From Rhodospirillaceae bacterium (GTDB taxonomy: Bacteria; Pseudomonadota; Alphaproteobacteria; Bin65): a stretch of DNA of 39,964 nt. Location: NCBI GenBank assembly GCA_009840595.1, contig VXNK01000078.1, positions 1 through 39,964 of the forward strand, given 5' to 3'. The position numbers and the translations under genes were made by a program. Shown piece by piece: positions 7,132 to 14,902 of the stretch; position 1 is the stretch's first letter, and every line of letters begins with the position of its first letter. The notes beneath the pieces were generated by a model, which had not been told where the DNA came from, searched no databases, and was given only the letters and a program-made list of their open reading frames with translations.

Positions 7132-8424
7132 GTGCAGAAACGGGATCTCCGGCTGCCGAAGTCGCGGCGCGAAATCGCGGAAATCCAGCGCGCCAGAAAA
7201 CCGCTCGCCGTCGAGAACGCCAAGCGCGCGCAATACTACCGGGGCAAGCTCGACCGTATCGATACCGGCCGGCTCGACGATCCGGAGGAATGGGCGAAAA
7301 TCCCGATCGTCGACAAGGAAATCCTGCGCGAGATCGGCGTCGAAAATTTCGCGGACCAATTCTGCATCGCGCCGCGCGGCGAGATCGCCGAATACTGGCG
7401 CTCCGGCGGGGCGACCGGCGTGCCGCTCTACTATCCGCGTACCCATGCCGACATGGAATACAGCTATCTCCAGCTCTGCCGCTGCTGGGCCATCGCCGGC
7501 GCCCGGGACGGCGACCTGTGCCACATGTCGTTTCCGCTCGGCGTCCATCCGGCGGGCCAGCTCTGGGCCCGGACGGCCAACCAGAGCGGCGTCGGCGTGA
7601 TCTGGGCCGGCTCCGGCGCCGGCACGCCGTCCCAGGTCCAGCTCGACCTCATCCTGTCGCTCAGGCCGACCATCTGGATGGGGATGCCGAGCTACGGGCT
7701 GCACCTGGCCAACCTCGCCGACAACCAGGGCGTCGACCTGGCCGGCCACACCGTCGAGCGCGTGCTGGTCGGGGCCGAGGCGCTCTCGGACGCCAAGCGG
7801 GAGAAGCTGGAGCGGGCCTGGGGCGCGGAGGTCAACGACCTGTTCGGCATGACCGAGATCGGCATCCTCGGCGCCGACAGCCGGCACCACGAGGGCTTCC
7901 ACGTCTGGACCGACCAGGCGGTGTTCGAGGTCGTCGACGAGGAGACCGGCCTGCCGGTGCCCGAGGGCGAGCCGGGCCTGATGGTCATCACGCCGCTGTT
8001 CGTCAACAACGCGACGCCGTTCCTGCGCTGGAGTTCGGGCGATATCGTCCGCATGGTCGAAAGCTCCAGCCTGGACGGGCCGTTTTCCGTCTTCCCGGTG
8101 ATGCGGCACGCCCATCGCACCGTCGGTTTCTTCAAGGTGCGCGGGATCAACGTCAATCATGCCGAGTTCGAGGATTTCATTTTCCGCATCCCGGAGATCA
8201 ACGATTTCCAGGTCGAGCTGCGCAACGACGGCGGACCGGATATCTTCCATGTCGCGATCGAAGTCAGGCGCGGCAGCGATGCCGGGGCCGTCGCCAAAGG
8301 GCTGGCCGGCAAGGTCCGCGAGACCTTCGAGGTCCGGCCGGAGATCGAGCTGCTGGAGACCGGCGCGCTCGCCAGGGCCTTCGAAAGCAGCGTCAAGGCG
8401 CCGCGTTTCGTCGACCGGCGATAG
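7132..8424 (+). CDS. Phenylacetate-CoA ligase-like AMP-forming acyl/aryl-CoA synthetase
   Basis: 430-residue adenylate-forming enzyme of the PaaK branch (ATP + carboxylate + CoA to acyl-CoA + AMP + PPi), cytoplasmic. Visible motifs: the P-loop-like RSGGATGVPLYYPRT near residues 95-109, the acyl-binding segment LVGAEALSD, the adenine motif DLFGMTEIG, and the small C-terminal domain (AMP-dep_syn_C_2) starting around GFFKVRGINVNHAEFED. Length agrees with the family (about 430). The start GTG at 7132 follows the upstream stop by 13 bases; translation further upstream overlaps the MetE-like gene. The substrate is unknown: phenylacetate, benzoate-type and other aromatic acids are all served by this family. 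Genes of the paa pathway are absent, so paaK is not assigned. Confidence 0.87.
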   Translation: MQKRDLRLPKSRREIAEIQRARKPLAVENAKRAQYYRGKLDRIDTGRLDDPEEWAKIPIVDKEILREIGVENFADQFCIAPRGEIAEYWRSGGATGVPLYYPRTHADMEYSYLQLCRCWAIAGARDGDLCHMSFPLGVHPAGQLWARTANQSGVGVIWAGSGAGTPSQVQLDLILSLRPTIWMGMPSYGLHLANLADNQGVDLAGHTVERVLVGAEALSDAKREKLERAWGAEVNDLFGMTEIGILGADSRHHEGFHVWTDQAVFEVVDEETGLPVPEGEPGLMVITPLFVNNATPFLRWSSGDIVRMVESSSLDGPFSVFPVMRHAHRTVGFFKVRGINVNHAEFEDFIFRIPEINDFQVELRNDGGPDIFHVAIEVRRGSDAGAVAKGLAGKVRETFEVRPEIELLETGALARAFESSVKAPRFVDRR

Positions 8425-8468
8425 ACCGGAATTTCCACCGACCGCGAGCGGCAGAGGAAGAGGGGCAC

Positions 8469-8777
8469 ATGTTCGTTGCAATGAACCGGTTCCGCATCGC
8501 GCAGGGACGCGAGGCGGATTTCGAGCGGGTCTGGGCGGAACGCGACACCCATCTCGACGGCGTGCCGGGGTTCCTGGAATTCCGGCTGCTGCGCGGCCCG
8601 GAGGCCGACGACCATACGCTCTACGCTTCGCACTCGATCTGGACCGACCGCGACGCCTTCGAGGCCTGGACCCGGTCCGACGCCTTCCGCAAGGCCCATG
8701 CCGGCGCCGGGGAACGCCGCGACCTCTATCTCGGCCATCCCGAGTTCGAGGGCTTCGAAACCGTGCTCGACCGGTAG
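8469..8777 (+). CDS. IsdG/HmuD-type haem-degrading monooxygenase (ABM domain)
   Basis: 102-residue ferredoxin-like antibiotic-biosynthesis-monooxygenase domain protein. Residues Asn6, Trp67 and His77 fall exactly where the Asn-Trp-His catalytic triad of staphylococcal IsdG (Asn7, Trp67, His77) lies, and the start MFVAMNRF with TLYASHSIWTDRDAFEAW resembles rhizobial HmuD/HmuQ haem oxygenases. It would act as a dimer, opening haem with O2 to release iron. A clear Shine-Dalgarno (GAGGAAGAGGGG) precedes the ATG. It is the third gene of the operon with the MetE-like protein and CoA ligase, an odd context for iron acquisition: no TonB receptor or haem ABC transporter is near. A quinol or aromatic monooxygenase role is possible but the triad favours haem. 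Confidence 0.8.
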   Translation: MFVAMNRFRIAQGREADFERVWAERDTHLDGVPGFLEFRLLRGPEADDHTLYASHSIWTDRDAFEAWTRSDAFRKAHAGAGERRDLYLGHPEFEGFETVLDR

Positions 8778-8911
8778 CGCCGGACCGGAACACGACCCCG
8801 GGACACGCCCCGCATCGTCGAACGCCTGAAGACCGCGGCATGTGCCGCTTCGCCGGCGGGAACGTGCCCGAACATGCTTCAGAAATTTCGCCTATTATTG
8901 CACTTTTTTCC

Positions 8912-8940
8912 TTGAAATTCCGGTTTCTGTCTCCTATATT
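8912..8940 (+). promoter_or_regulatory. Near-consensus sigma70 promoter without an obvious gene
   Basis: TTGAAA at 8912-8917, a 17-base spacer, and TATATT at 8935-8940, in an A/T-rich island that stands out in this GC-rich genome. Transcription would start near 8947 and run through about 100 bases holding G/C-rich hairpins (for example GCCCG facing CGGGC near 8967-8986) before the repeat block at 9072. A Shine-Dalgarno-like GTCGGAGGA with ATG at 9046 follows but its frame enters the repeat. A small RNA or a destroyed gene are both possible. Confidence 0.5.
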
Positions 8941-9071
8941 GGTTCCTGCCAACGTCCGAACTGCGCCCGAAGCCCCCCGCGGGCGTCTTTCCTGTCCGAT
9001 CCGACCGGCTAAGCAACGCATTCCCTTTGGGTCGGAGGATGCGGCATGACATTTCATGACACATCCCGGGA

Positions 9072-9255
9072 CCGTCATCCCGACCGGCCGTCCCCTCACC
9101 GTCATCCCGACCGAAGCGAAGCAGCCTGCCCTGAGCGAAGCCGAAGGGAGCGGAGGGATCTCGGCTCGATCGCGGCACTGCAAAACCCGGAGTCCGGCGA
9201 CGGGATTCCTCCACTACGCCCCGGATTAAATCCGGGGCTCCGGTCGGAATGACGG
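9072..9255. repeat. Dispersed repeat with CCGTCATCCCGACCG-type inverted ends
   Basis: CCGTCATCCCGACCG occurs twice in direct orientation (9072-9086 and 9099-9113) and its imperfect inverse CGGTCGGAATGACGG closes the block at 9241-9255. The 9099-9255 unit is about 157 bases. Inside it, a CCTGAGCGAAGCCGAAGGG segment looks like another common dispersed sequence nested within. This type of repeat is frequent in alphaproteobacterial intergenic DNA; no coding content. Confidence 0.75.
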
Positions 9256-9683
9256 GGAGAGAGAGCGAGCGGGGCACGGCCGACGCGGCGCAGCCGGACC
9301 GTTGTGAGGGACGGTGGCCGAGAGCCGTTCCGGGGAATTTTCTGCACAACGGCGCGCGCGCCGTCCGGGTCCGATTCGGAGCAGGAAAGCCGGCCAACCC
9401 TTTGTTTTCCGGCCCGTTTGCCGGAAACGGATACGGGCGGCCGGGCAAAAGGCATGAGGACTATTATCCTTCCTTGCCGTCTTTTGTGCAACATCGGATG
9501 GCGTTTTTCAGCGATTCCAAGGGGTTGGAGCCGAGCGGCGCAAAAAAAGGCATAAGAAAGACCGGTCTGTCCAGGTCAGGGAAACGGGCCAACCTGCTGT
9601 TTTTCAGGCTTAATCGCCGGAATTTGATATTGAACGATCGTCCAAAAATAAAGGGAAATAATCCTGTTTTCCGGTGGAGCGCG

Positions 9684-9741
9684 AGCCGGATTTCTCCGCT
9701 CCGCCCCGGACAGGTCCGGCGCTCCGGTCGAAATGACGGGG
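9684..9741. repeat. Partial copy of the dispersed repeat (right end)
   Basis: CGGTCGAAATGACGG at 9725-9739 differs by one base from the right end of the 9099-9255 unit, and CGCCCCGGACAGGTCCGGCG just before it is equivalent to the CGCCCCGGATTAAATCCGGG part of that unit. The left end is not recognisable, so this is a half-copy. Confidence 0.6.
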
Positions 9742-9886
9742 CTGGAGTGGCGGATCAGGGATCGCCTTCGGCCGGCGCGAAAGGCCGAACCGGGACATTA
9801 CCGGCTTGCGTTCTGCCGGTCCCTGTGATGTTGCAGGGGGATGTTGCAGGGGATGTTCCGGGGCATGGCGGCGAAAGGGCGGCACG

Positions 9887-10846
9887 ATGGATAGCTCCGT
9901 CTTCACCGGCTGCATCCCGGCGCTGATGACGCCGTGCACGGCGCGGGGCGAGCCGGACTTCGACCGGCTGGTCGATACGGCGCAACGGCTGATCGCAGCC
10001 GGCATGTGCGCGGTGGTCTATTGCGGCTCGATGGGCGACTGGCCGCTACTGACCGACGCCCAGCGCCGGGACGGCGTGGCGCGGCTCGTCGCCGCCGGCG
10101 TGCCGGTGATCGTCGGGACGGGAGCGCAAAATCCGCGGCTTGCCGCCGCCCACGCCGCCCATGCGCAATCCTGCGGCGCCCAGGGGCTGATGGCGATCCC
10201 GCGGGTGCTGTCGCGCGCGACCTCGCCGGCGGCGCAGCGAGCCCATTTCGCCGGCATCCTCGCCGCGGCGCCCGACCTGCCGGCGGTGATCTACAACAGC
10301 CCCTATTACGGCTTCGAGACCAAGGCCGACCTGTTCTTCGACCTGCGGCGCGATCATCCGAACCTGGTCGGCTTCAAGGAATTCGGCGGCGCGGATGCGC
10401 TCAGCTACGCCGCCGAACACATCACCGGCGGCGATCCCGGCCTGTCGCTGCTGGTCGGCGTCGATACCGCGGTCTATCACGGCTACGTCCGCTGCGGCGC
10501 GACCGGGGCGATCACCGGCATCGGCAACGTGCTGCCGCGGGAAACCCTGCAACTGGTCGCGCTGTGCGAACGGGCGGCGGCCGGCGACGCCACCGCCCGG
10601 CGGCTGGCGCAGGAGCTCGACGAGGCGCTGGCCGTATTGTCGTCCTTCGACGAAGGGCCGGACCTGGTGCTGTACTACAAGCACCTGATGACGGTGGCGG
10701 GCCACGCCGGCTACGACCGGCATTTCAACGCCACGGACGCGCTGAGCGAGAGCCAGCGTTGCCATGCCGAGGCCCAGTTCGCCCTGTTCAGGGCCTGGCA
10801 CGCCGGCTGGATGAAAGACCCGGACGCGGCCCGGCTGTGCGCGTAG
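9887..10846 (+). CDS. DapA-family 1-pyrroline-4-hydroxy-2-carboxylate deaminase
   Basis: 319-residue class I aldolase of the dihydrodipicolinate synthase family. The Schiff-base Lys164 is in GFKEFGG and the catalytic Tyr136 in VIYNSPYYG; the substrate-carboxylate loop is GSMGDWPLLT rather than the GTTGE of true DapA. This variant, directly joined to a hydroxyproline epimerase, fits the deaminase that turns 1-pyrroline-4-hydroxy-2-carboxylate into 2-oxoglutarate semialdehyde in trans-4-hydroxyproline breakdown. The ATG at 9887 gives a start MDSSVFTGCIPALMTPC in keeping with the family; the upstream Shine-Dalgarno is weak. It overlaps the epimerase by 10 bases. Annotation as plain dihydrodipicolinate synthase would be misleading here. 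Confidence 0.85.
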   Translation: MDSSVFTGCIPALMTPCTARGEPDFDRLVDTAQRLIAAGMCAVVYCGSMGDWPLLTDAQRRDGVARLVAAGVPVIVGTGAQNPRLAAAHAAHAQSCGAQGLMAIPRVLSRATSPAAQRAHFAGILAAAPDLPAVIYNSPYYGFETKADLFFDLRRDHPNLVGFKEFGGADALSYAAEHITGGDPGLSLLVGVDTAVYHGYVRCGATGAITGIGNVLPRETLQLVALCERAAAGDATARRLAQELDEALAVLSSFDEGPDLVLYYKHLMTVAGHAGYDRHFNATDALSESQRCHAEAQFALFRAWHAGWMKDPDAARLCA

Positions 10847-11799
10847 TCGATTCCCACACCGCGGGCGAGCCGACCCGCACGATCGTCGACGGCGGCCCGG
10901 ATCTCGGCACGGGCACGCTCGCCGAACGGGCGGCGCGCTTCGAGGCCGATCACGCCTGGATGCGGCGCGCGCTGCTGACCGAGCCGCGGGGCTTCGACGC
11001 CATGGTGGGCGCGCTGCTGTGCGCGCCGGACGACCGCTCCTGCGCCACCGGCGTCGTCTTTTTCAGCACCGCCGGCAATCTCGGCATGTGCGGCCACGGC
11101 ACCATCGGGGTGGCGGCGACGCTGGCCTTCCTCGGCCGGATCGCGCCGGGCGCGCACCGGATCGAAACGCCGGTCGGCGTCGTCACGGTCGAGCTCAAGA
11201 CCGCCAGCACGGCCGCGGTCGAGAATGTCGAGAGCTACCGGTTGCACGCCGGCGTGACGGTCGAGGCCGAAGGGCTGGGGGCCGTGACCGGCGACGTCGC
11301 CTGGGGCGGCAACTGGTTCTTCCTGTGCAGGGATGCACCGGCGCCGCTCGAAACCGCGCACATCCCGGCGCTGACCGACGCGGCGCTCAAGGTGCGGGCG
11401 GCGCTGTCCGGCGCCGGCATTACGGGCGCGGACGGCGCCGAAATCGACCATATCGAGTTCTTCGGCCCGCCCGTGTCGCCGGCAGCGGACAGCCGCAATT
11501 TCACCCTGTGTCCGGGCGGGGCGTACGACCGCTCGCCCTGCGGCACCGGCACCAGCGCCAAGCTCGCCTGCCTGGCGGCCGACGGCGCCCTGGCGCCGGG
11601 CGCGGCCTGGGTTCAGGAGAGCATTATCGGCAGCACCTACCGCGCGCATTACCGGGCCGGCCCCGGCGGCGGCATCGTCCCGACCGTCGAGGGGCAGGCC
11701 TACGTCGTCGGGGAAACGGTTCTCCATTTCGCGCCGGACGACCCGTACCGGACCGGCATCGGACCCCCCTTTCTTGTTGGCGACGCCACCGGCCGCTAA
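10837..11799 (+). CDS. 4-hydroxyproline 2-epimerase (proline racemase family)
   Basis: 320-residue cytoplasmic enzyme that interconverts trans-4-hydroxy-L-proline and cis-4-hydroxy-D-proline without cofactor. Both catalytic cysteines are present: Cys85 in GMCGHGTIG and Cys235 in DRSPCGTGTSA. In the related trans-3-hydroxyproline dehydratases the second Cys is Thr, so epimerase is favoured. The start is the GTG at 10837, giving VRVVDSHTAGEPTR, the expected N-terminus; it overlaps the deaminase by 10 bases and so is translationally coupled. The D-hydroxyproline oxidase/dehydrogenase and the semialdehyde dehydrogenase needed to finish the pathway are not in the window. Confidence 0.9.
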   Translation: MRVVDSHTAGEPTRTIVDGGPDLGTGTLAERAARFEADHAWMRRALLTEPRGFDAMVGALLCAPDDRSCATGVVFFSTAGNLGMCGHGTIGVAATLAFLGRIAPGAHRIETPVGVVTVELKTASTAAVENVESYRLHAGVTVEAEGLGAVTGDVAWGGNWFFLCRDAPAPLETAHIPALTDAALKVRAALSGAGITGADGAEIDHIEFFGPPVSPAADSRNFTLCPGGAYDRSPCGTGTSAKLACLAADGALAPGAAWVQESIIGSTYRAHYRAGPGGGIVPTVEGQAYVVGETVLHFAPDDPYRTGIGPPFLVGDATGR

Positions 11800-11925
11800 A
11801 GTCCCGGTCGCACCGGAAGCGCCGGCGCTGCATATGGGCTGCTGCACAGCGCAACTGCACAGGGACGAAAACCGCATGACCGCAGACCGGCCCAGACCCG
11901 CAGGCCAACCCGCAGGCGGGCCCGC

Positions 11926-12813
11926 ATGACCGTATCCAGCATGACCGGCTATGCCCGCGCCGAAGGGGCGCTGGACGGGGCGGCCTGGTTCTGGGAAGCG
12001 CGCAGCGTCAACGGCAAGGGCCTGGACGTGCGCTGCCGCGTGCCGCCGGGCAGCGACGCCATCGACGCCGCGGCGCGCAAGGCCGCTTCCGCCGCTTTCG
12101 CGCGCGGGGCGCTGTCCCTGTCGCTCCAGCTCGACCGGGGCGAGCGCCGGGTCGCCCTGAAGATCAACGAGGCCGCCCTGGAACAGGTTCTGGCGCTGCA
12201 GGACGCGCTGGGCGAGCGGGTCGATCCGGCGCCGCCGCGGCTCGACGCGCTGATCGCGGTCCGCGGCATCGCCGAGACCGTCGAACCGTCCGAGGATGCG
12301 GCCGTTGCGGCGGCGCGGGAGCAGGCGATCCTGGCGACCCTGGCCGATGCGCTCGACCGGCTGGCGTCGGCGCGGGCGGAGGAGGGCGCGCGTCTGCTGC
12401 CCGTCATGCGCGGGCATCTCGAGAATATCGGCCGGCTGACGGCCGGGGCGGCGGCGGCGGCGGAAGCCCAGCCCGCCATGCTGCGCCAGCGGTTCGAACA
12501 ACAAGTGGCGGAACTGCTCGAGGCCCGGATCGGCGTCGGCGAGGACCGCCTGGCGCAGGAAGCCGCGCTGCTGGCGGCCAAGGCCGATGTCCGCGAGGAG
12601 ATCGACCGGCTGGCCAGCCATGCCGCGGCGGCGGGCGCCCTGCTCGACGCGGGCGGCGCGGTCGGGCGCAAGCTGGATTTCCTGTGCCAGGAGCTCAACC
12701 GCGAGGCCAACACCCTGTGCTCCAAGGCCGCCGATATCGCGCTCACCCGTATCGGTCTCGACCTCAAGGCCGCCATCGAGCAGTTCCGCGAGCAGGTTCA
12801 GAATGTCGAATAG
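11926..12813 (+). CDS. yicC: YicC family endoribonuclease
   Basis: 295-residue YicC/YloC protein. The N-terminus SSMTGYARAEG and the C-terminal signature KLDFLCQELNREANT are both present and diagnostic. Characterised members are RNases involved in sRNA or mRNA turnover; the middle part is helical and Ala-rich. ATG at 11926 gives MTVSSMTGYA, as usual. It overlaps the start of gmk by 11 bases, the common yicC-gmk arrangement in Proteobacteria, so the two are translationally coupled. The 126 bases upstream contain only short GC-rich repeats. Confidence 0.95.
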   Translation: MTVSSMTGYARAEGALDGAAWFWEARSVNGKGLDVRCRVPPGSDAIDAAARKAASAAFARGALSLSLQLDRGERRVALKINEAALEQVLALQDALGERVDPAPPRLDALIAVRGIAETVEPSEDAAVAAAREQAILATLADALDRLASARAEEGARLLPVMRGHLENIGRLTAGAAAAAEAQPAMLRQRFEQQVAELLEARIGVGEDRLAQEAALLAAKADVREEIDRLASHAAAAGALLDAGGAVGRKLDFLCQELNREANTLCSKAADIALTRIGLDLKAAIEQFREQVQNVE

Positions 12814-13480
12814 CGGCGGCGGGGACCGGAGCGCGGATCGGGGCCCTGATCGCGGTGTCGCGCGGCGCGGTCTGATGCTGGTGCTGTCCTCGCCGAGCGG
12901 CGCCGGCAAGACGACGATCTCGCGCGCGCTGTTGGAGGGCGACGGCAACCTTACCCTGTCGATCTCGGTCACCACGCGAGAGAAGCGGCCCAGCGAGAAA
13001 GACGGCGTCGACTACCACTTCATCGACCGCGCGCAATTCGACGCGATGGCGAAGGCCGGCGATCTGCTGGAGCACGCCGAAGTGTTCGATAACGGCTACG
13101 GCACGCCGCGCGCCGACGTCGAGCGGGCGCTGGCCGCCGGGCGGGACGTGCTGTTCGACATCGACTGGCAGGGCACCCAGCAGCTCGGCGAAAAGATGCG
13201 GGACGATCTGGTCAGCGTCTTCATCCTGCCGCCCTCGACGGAGGAGCTGGAGCGCCGGCTGCATAGCCGCGCCCAAGACAGCGACGAGACCGTCCGCGCC
13301 CGCATGGCGACGGCGGCGGACGAAATGAGCCACTGGCGGGAATACGATTACATCATCGTCAACCGGGATATCGGCGAGAGCGTGCGTCAGGCCCGGTCCA
13401 TCCTTGAGGCCGAACGCCTGAAACGGGACCGGCAGGTCGGCCTGCGCAACTTCGTCGAACGCCTGCGCCGCCCTCAGTAG
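12803..13480 (+). CDS. gmk: Guanylate kinase
   Basis: 225-residue guanylate kinase (ATP + GMP to ADP + GDP), cytosolic, essential for GTP/dGTP supply. P-loop SPSGAGKTT at residues 30-38; GMP-binding parts SVTTREKRPSEKDGVDYHF and GYGTPRADVE; DIDWQGTQQL carries the Walker B-like strand; lid with RMATAADEMSHW. The start at 12803 adds about 23 residues before LMLVLSSPSG; an internal ATG at 12875 would give a protein of more standard length, so the true start is not settled. It overlaps yicC by 11 bases, and its stop overlaps that of the convergent DUF2927 gene by 7 bases. Confidence 0.96.
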   Translation: MSNSGGGDRSADRGPDRGVARRGLMLVLSSPSGAGKTTISRALLEGDGNLTLSISVTTREKRPSEKDGVDYHFIDRAQFDAMAKAGDLLEHAEVFDNGYGTPRADVERALAAGRDVLFDIDWQGTQQLGEKMRDDLVSVFILPPSTEELERRLHSRAQDSDETVRARMATAADEMSHWREYDYIIVNRDIGESVRQARSILEAERLKRDRQVGLRNFVERLRRPQ

Positions 13481-14247
13481 GCCAGCCTGCGCCGCACCGC
13501 CGGCAGGATCTGCCGGAGGCGGCGCGCGGTTTCGGCCCGGCTCAGGCCCGGCTCGAGCCGCGGATGATAGAGCAGGGCGACGAACAGCCGGTCGAGCCGC
13601 GACAGGCCGGTCGAGCGGTCGGCGTCGTTGAACACCGAGCGGACGCCGCCGTCGGCGTCGTTGGGCAGGCCGAGCACCTGGGCGGTTTCCTCGGCGACGC
13701 AGCGCTCCAGCAGATTGCGCCGCACCGCCCGGTCGACCGGGATGAGGATCCGGGCATAGGCGATGGCGCCGGTCTCGATCTCCTGGCCGAAGACGCCGGC
13801 GCAGTTGGCGTCGGCGATCCGGCCGCCGGGCAACCGGCCGGCGCGGGCGAGCGCCCGGCGCATCTGCCAGGCGAACAGGTCCTCGCTGGTCAGCGCGACG
13901 ACGAAATTGGCGTCGAACAGGTCGGTGCGGACGATGTGCAGGCCGGAGAGCGCGGCCAGAACGTCCATCTGGCGGTGGAGCAGCGCTTCGGCACGCTCGG
14001 AATCCGGGCCGCCGGCCCAGCGCAACACCTTGTAGCGGATACCGCGGCGCCATTTCGCCAGTTGCCGGCCCGGTCCGTCCGCGTGCTCGCGGCCGAAGGC
14101 GATGGTGAGGAAATGCTGCACGATGCGACGGTCGGGGAGGGACCGCTCGGCCAGCGCGCCGTGCCGGACCAGCCCCCACGCCGCCAGCCCGGCGGCGGCG
14201 GAGGAGAGCAGAAGCAACAGGATCAGAAAGGCGGCGCGGCGGTTCAT
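13474..14247 (-). CDS. DUF2927 exported/membrane-anchored protein
   Basis: 257-residue protein with an N-terminal hydrophobic segment (residues 6-26, Leu/Ala-rich) that acts as a signal peptide or anchor. The body carries the DUF2927 domain: GVFGQEIETGAIAYARILIP, then RCVAEETAQVLGLPNDAD and SVFNDADRSTGLSRLDRLF, ending in LYHPRLEPGLS. The VAEE segment resembles a degenerate zincin helix, but the usual HExxH is not seen. ATG at 14247 was preferred to one 36 bases upstream because it directly precedes the Arg-Arg and hydrophobic core of the signal. Function is unknown. It lies tail-to-tail with gmk and overlaps it by 7 bases. Confidence 0.8.
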   Translation of the reverse strand: MNRRAAFLILLLLLSSAAAGLAAWGLVRHGALAERSLPDRRIVQHFLTIAFGREHADGPGRQLAKWRRGIRYKVLRWAGGPDSERAEALLHRQMDVLAALSGLHIVRTDLFDANFVVALTSEDLFAWQMRRALARAGRLPGGRIADANCAGVFGQEIETGAIAYARILIPVDRAVRRNLLERCVAEETAQVLGLPNDADGGVRSVFNDADRSTGLSRLDRLFVALLYHPRLEPGLSRAETARRLRQILPAVRRRLAY

Positions 14248-14422
14248 GCGTGGTCGGTGTCGACGTGAATCAAGCACTTTCAAGACTGCATTTTGAAATA
14301 GCCTAAAATCTGTCGCTATGGCGGTCGAGATTTCGACGCCGAATTCCGGATCAGCCCCGGCTGTGCGCCGCCTCTTCCGGAACGGTAAGGCGGAGTGCGA
14401 ATTCTATGCAGTCTGCCCCGCT

Positions 14423-14830
14423 TTACTCCGGCGCGGCCGGGCGGCGGGCCTCCAGGCCGTCGATGATCGGGCAGTCGGGACGGTGGTCGCCGCGGCAGGC
14501 CTCGACCAGGTGGGCAAGCTCGTCGTGCAGGGACTGCAGTTCGCGCTGCTTCTCGGCGATCTCTTCCAGCCGGCGGGTGGCGATCCGCTTCACGTCGGCG
14601 CTCGAACGGTGCCGGTCCTCGTACAGGCCGAGGAGCTCCCGGCATTCCCCGACCGAGAAGCCGAACTCGCGCGCCCGGCGGACGAAGACGAGCTTGCGCA
14701 CCGCAGCGTCGTCGTAGCTCCGGTATCCGGAGTCGGATCGGGCGGGCGCCGGCACCAGGCCGATATCCGAATAGTAGCGCACCGTCTTGACCGGCAGCCC
14801 GGCGGCCTCGGCCACAGCGGAAATGTTCAT
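14423..14830 (-). CDS. cueR: MerR-family copper-responsive regulator (CueR/HmrR-like)
   Basis: 135-residue MerR-family activator. N-terminal winged helix-turn-helix MNISAVAEAAGLPVKTVRYY followed by GLVPAPARSDSGYRSY, a dimerisation helix of about 40 residues, and a C-terminal metal loop CRGDHRPDCPI in which two Cys are 8 positions apart, as Cys112 and Cys120 are in CueR; this spacing marks Cu(I)/Ag(I)/Au(I) sensors. ATG at 14830 has AGAGG 6 bases upstream. It is divergent from the DUF4396-cytochrome c-copC-copD operon, and a classic MerR-type promoter lies between them. It should activate that operon when copper is high. Confidence 0.9.
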   Translation of the reverse strand: MNISAVAEAAGLPVKTVRYYSDIGLVPAPARSDSGYRSYDDAAVRKLVFVRRAREFGFSVGECRELLGLYEDRHRSSADVKRIATRRLEEIAEKQRELQSLHDELAHLVEACRGDHRPDCPIIDGLEARRPAAPE

Positions 14831-14840
14831 GGCGGACCTC

Positions 14841-14871
14841 TTGACCTTCCAGTAACTGGAAACACTAGGTT
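14841..14871 (+). promoter_or_regulatory. CueR-type operator/promoter of the copper operon
   Basis: TTGACC (-35, 14841-14846), a 19-base spacer, and TAGGTT (-10, 14866-14871). The overlong spacer holds the dyad TTCCAGT-A-ACTGGAA (14847-14861). This is the architecture of MerR-family promoters, and TTGACCTTCC matches the left half of known CueR sites. It points to the DUF4396 gene at 14903. Confidence 0.85.
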
Positions 14872-14902
14872 GCGCAGAGCGACAAGGCAACCGGGGGCAG
14901 TC

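Larger units (their letters stand above)
8778..9886. other. 1.1-kb gene-free region with repeats and an orphan promoter
   Basis: No protein-coding frame here has family features. Contents are a near-consensus sigma70 promoter at 8912-8940, repeat units with CCGTCATCCCGACCG ends at 9072-9255, a second half-copy near 9684-9741, and an A/T-richer stretch at 9600-9675. Apparent reading frames at 9046-9252 and 9249-9926 run through the repeats and look spurious. Confidence 0.6.

Noticed and set aside
7132..8424. Assigning the symbol paaK
   Set aside because: Motifs fit the PaaK branch, but no phenylacetate pathway gene is present, so the specific substrate is unsupported.
9249..9926. Possible 225-codon gene upstream of the hydroxyproline deaminase
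   Set aside because: Runs through repeats, has no family likeness, and overlaps the real deaminase start in another frame.
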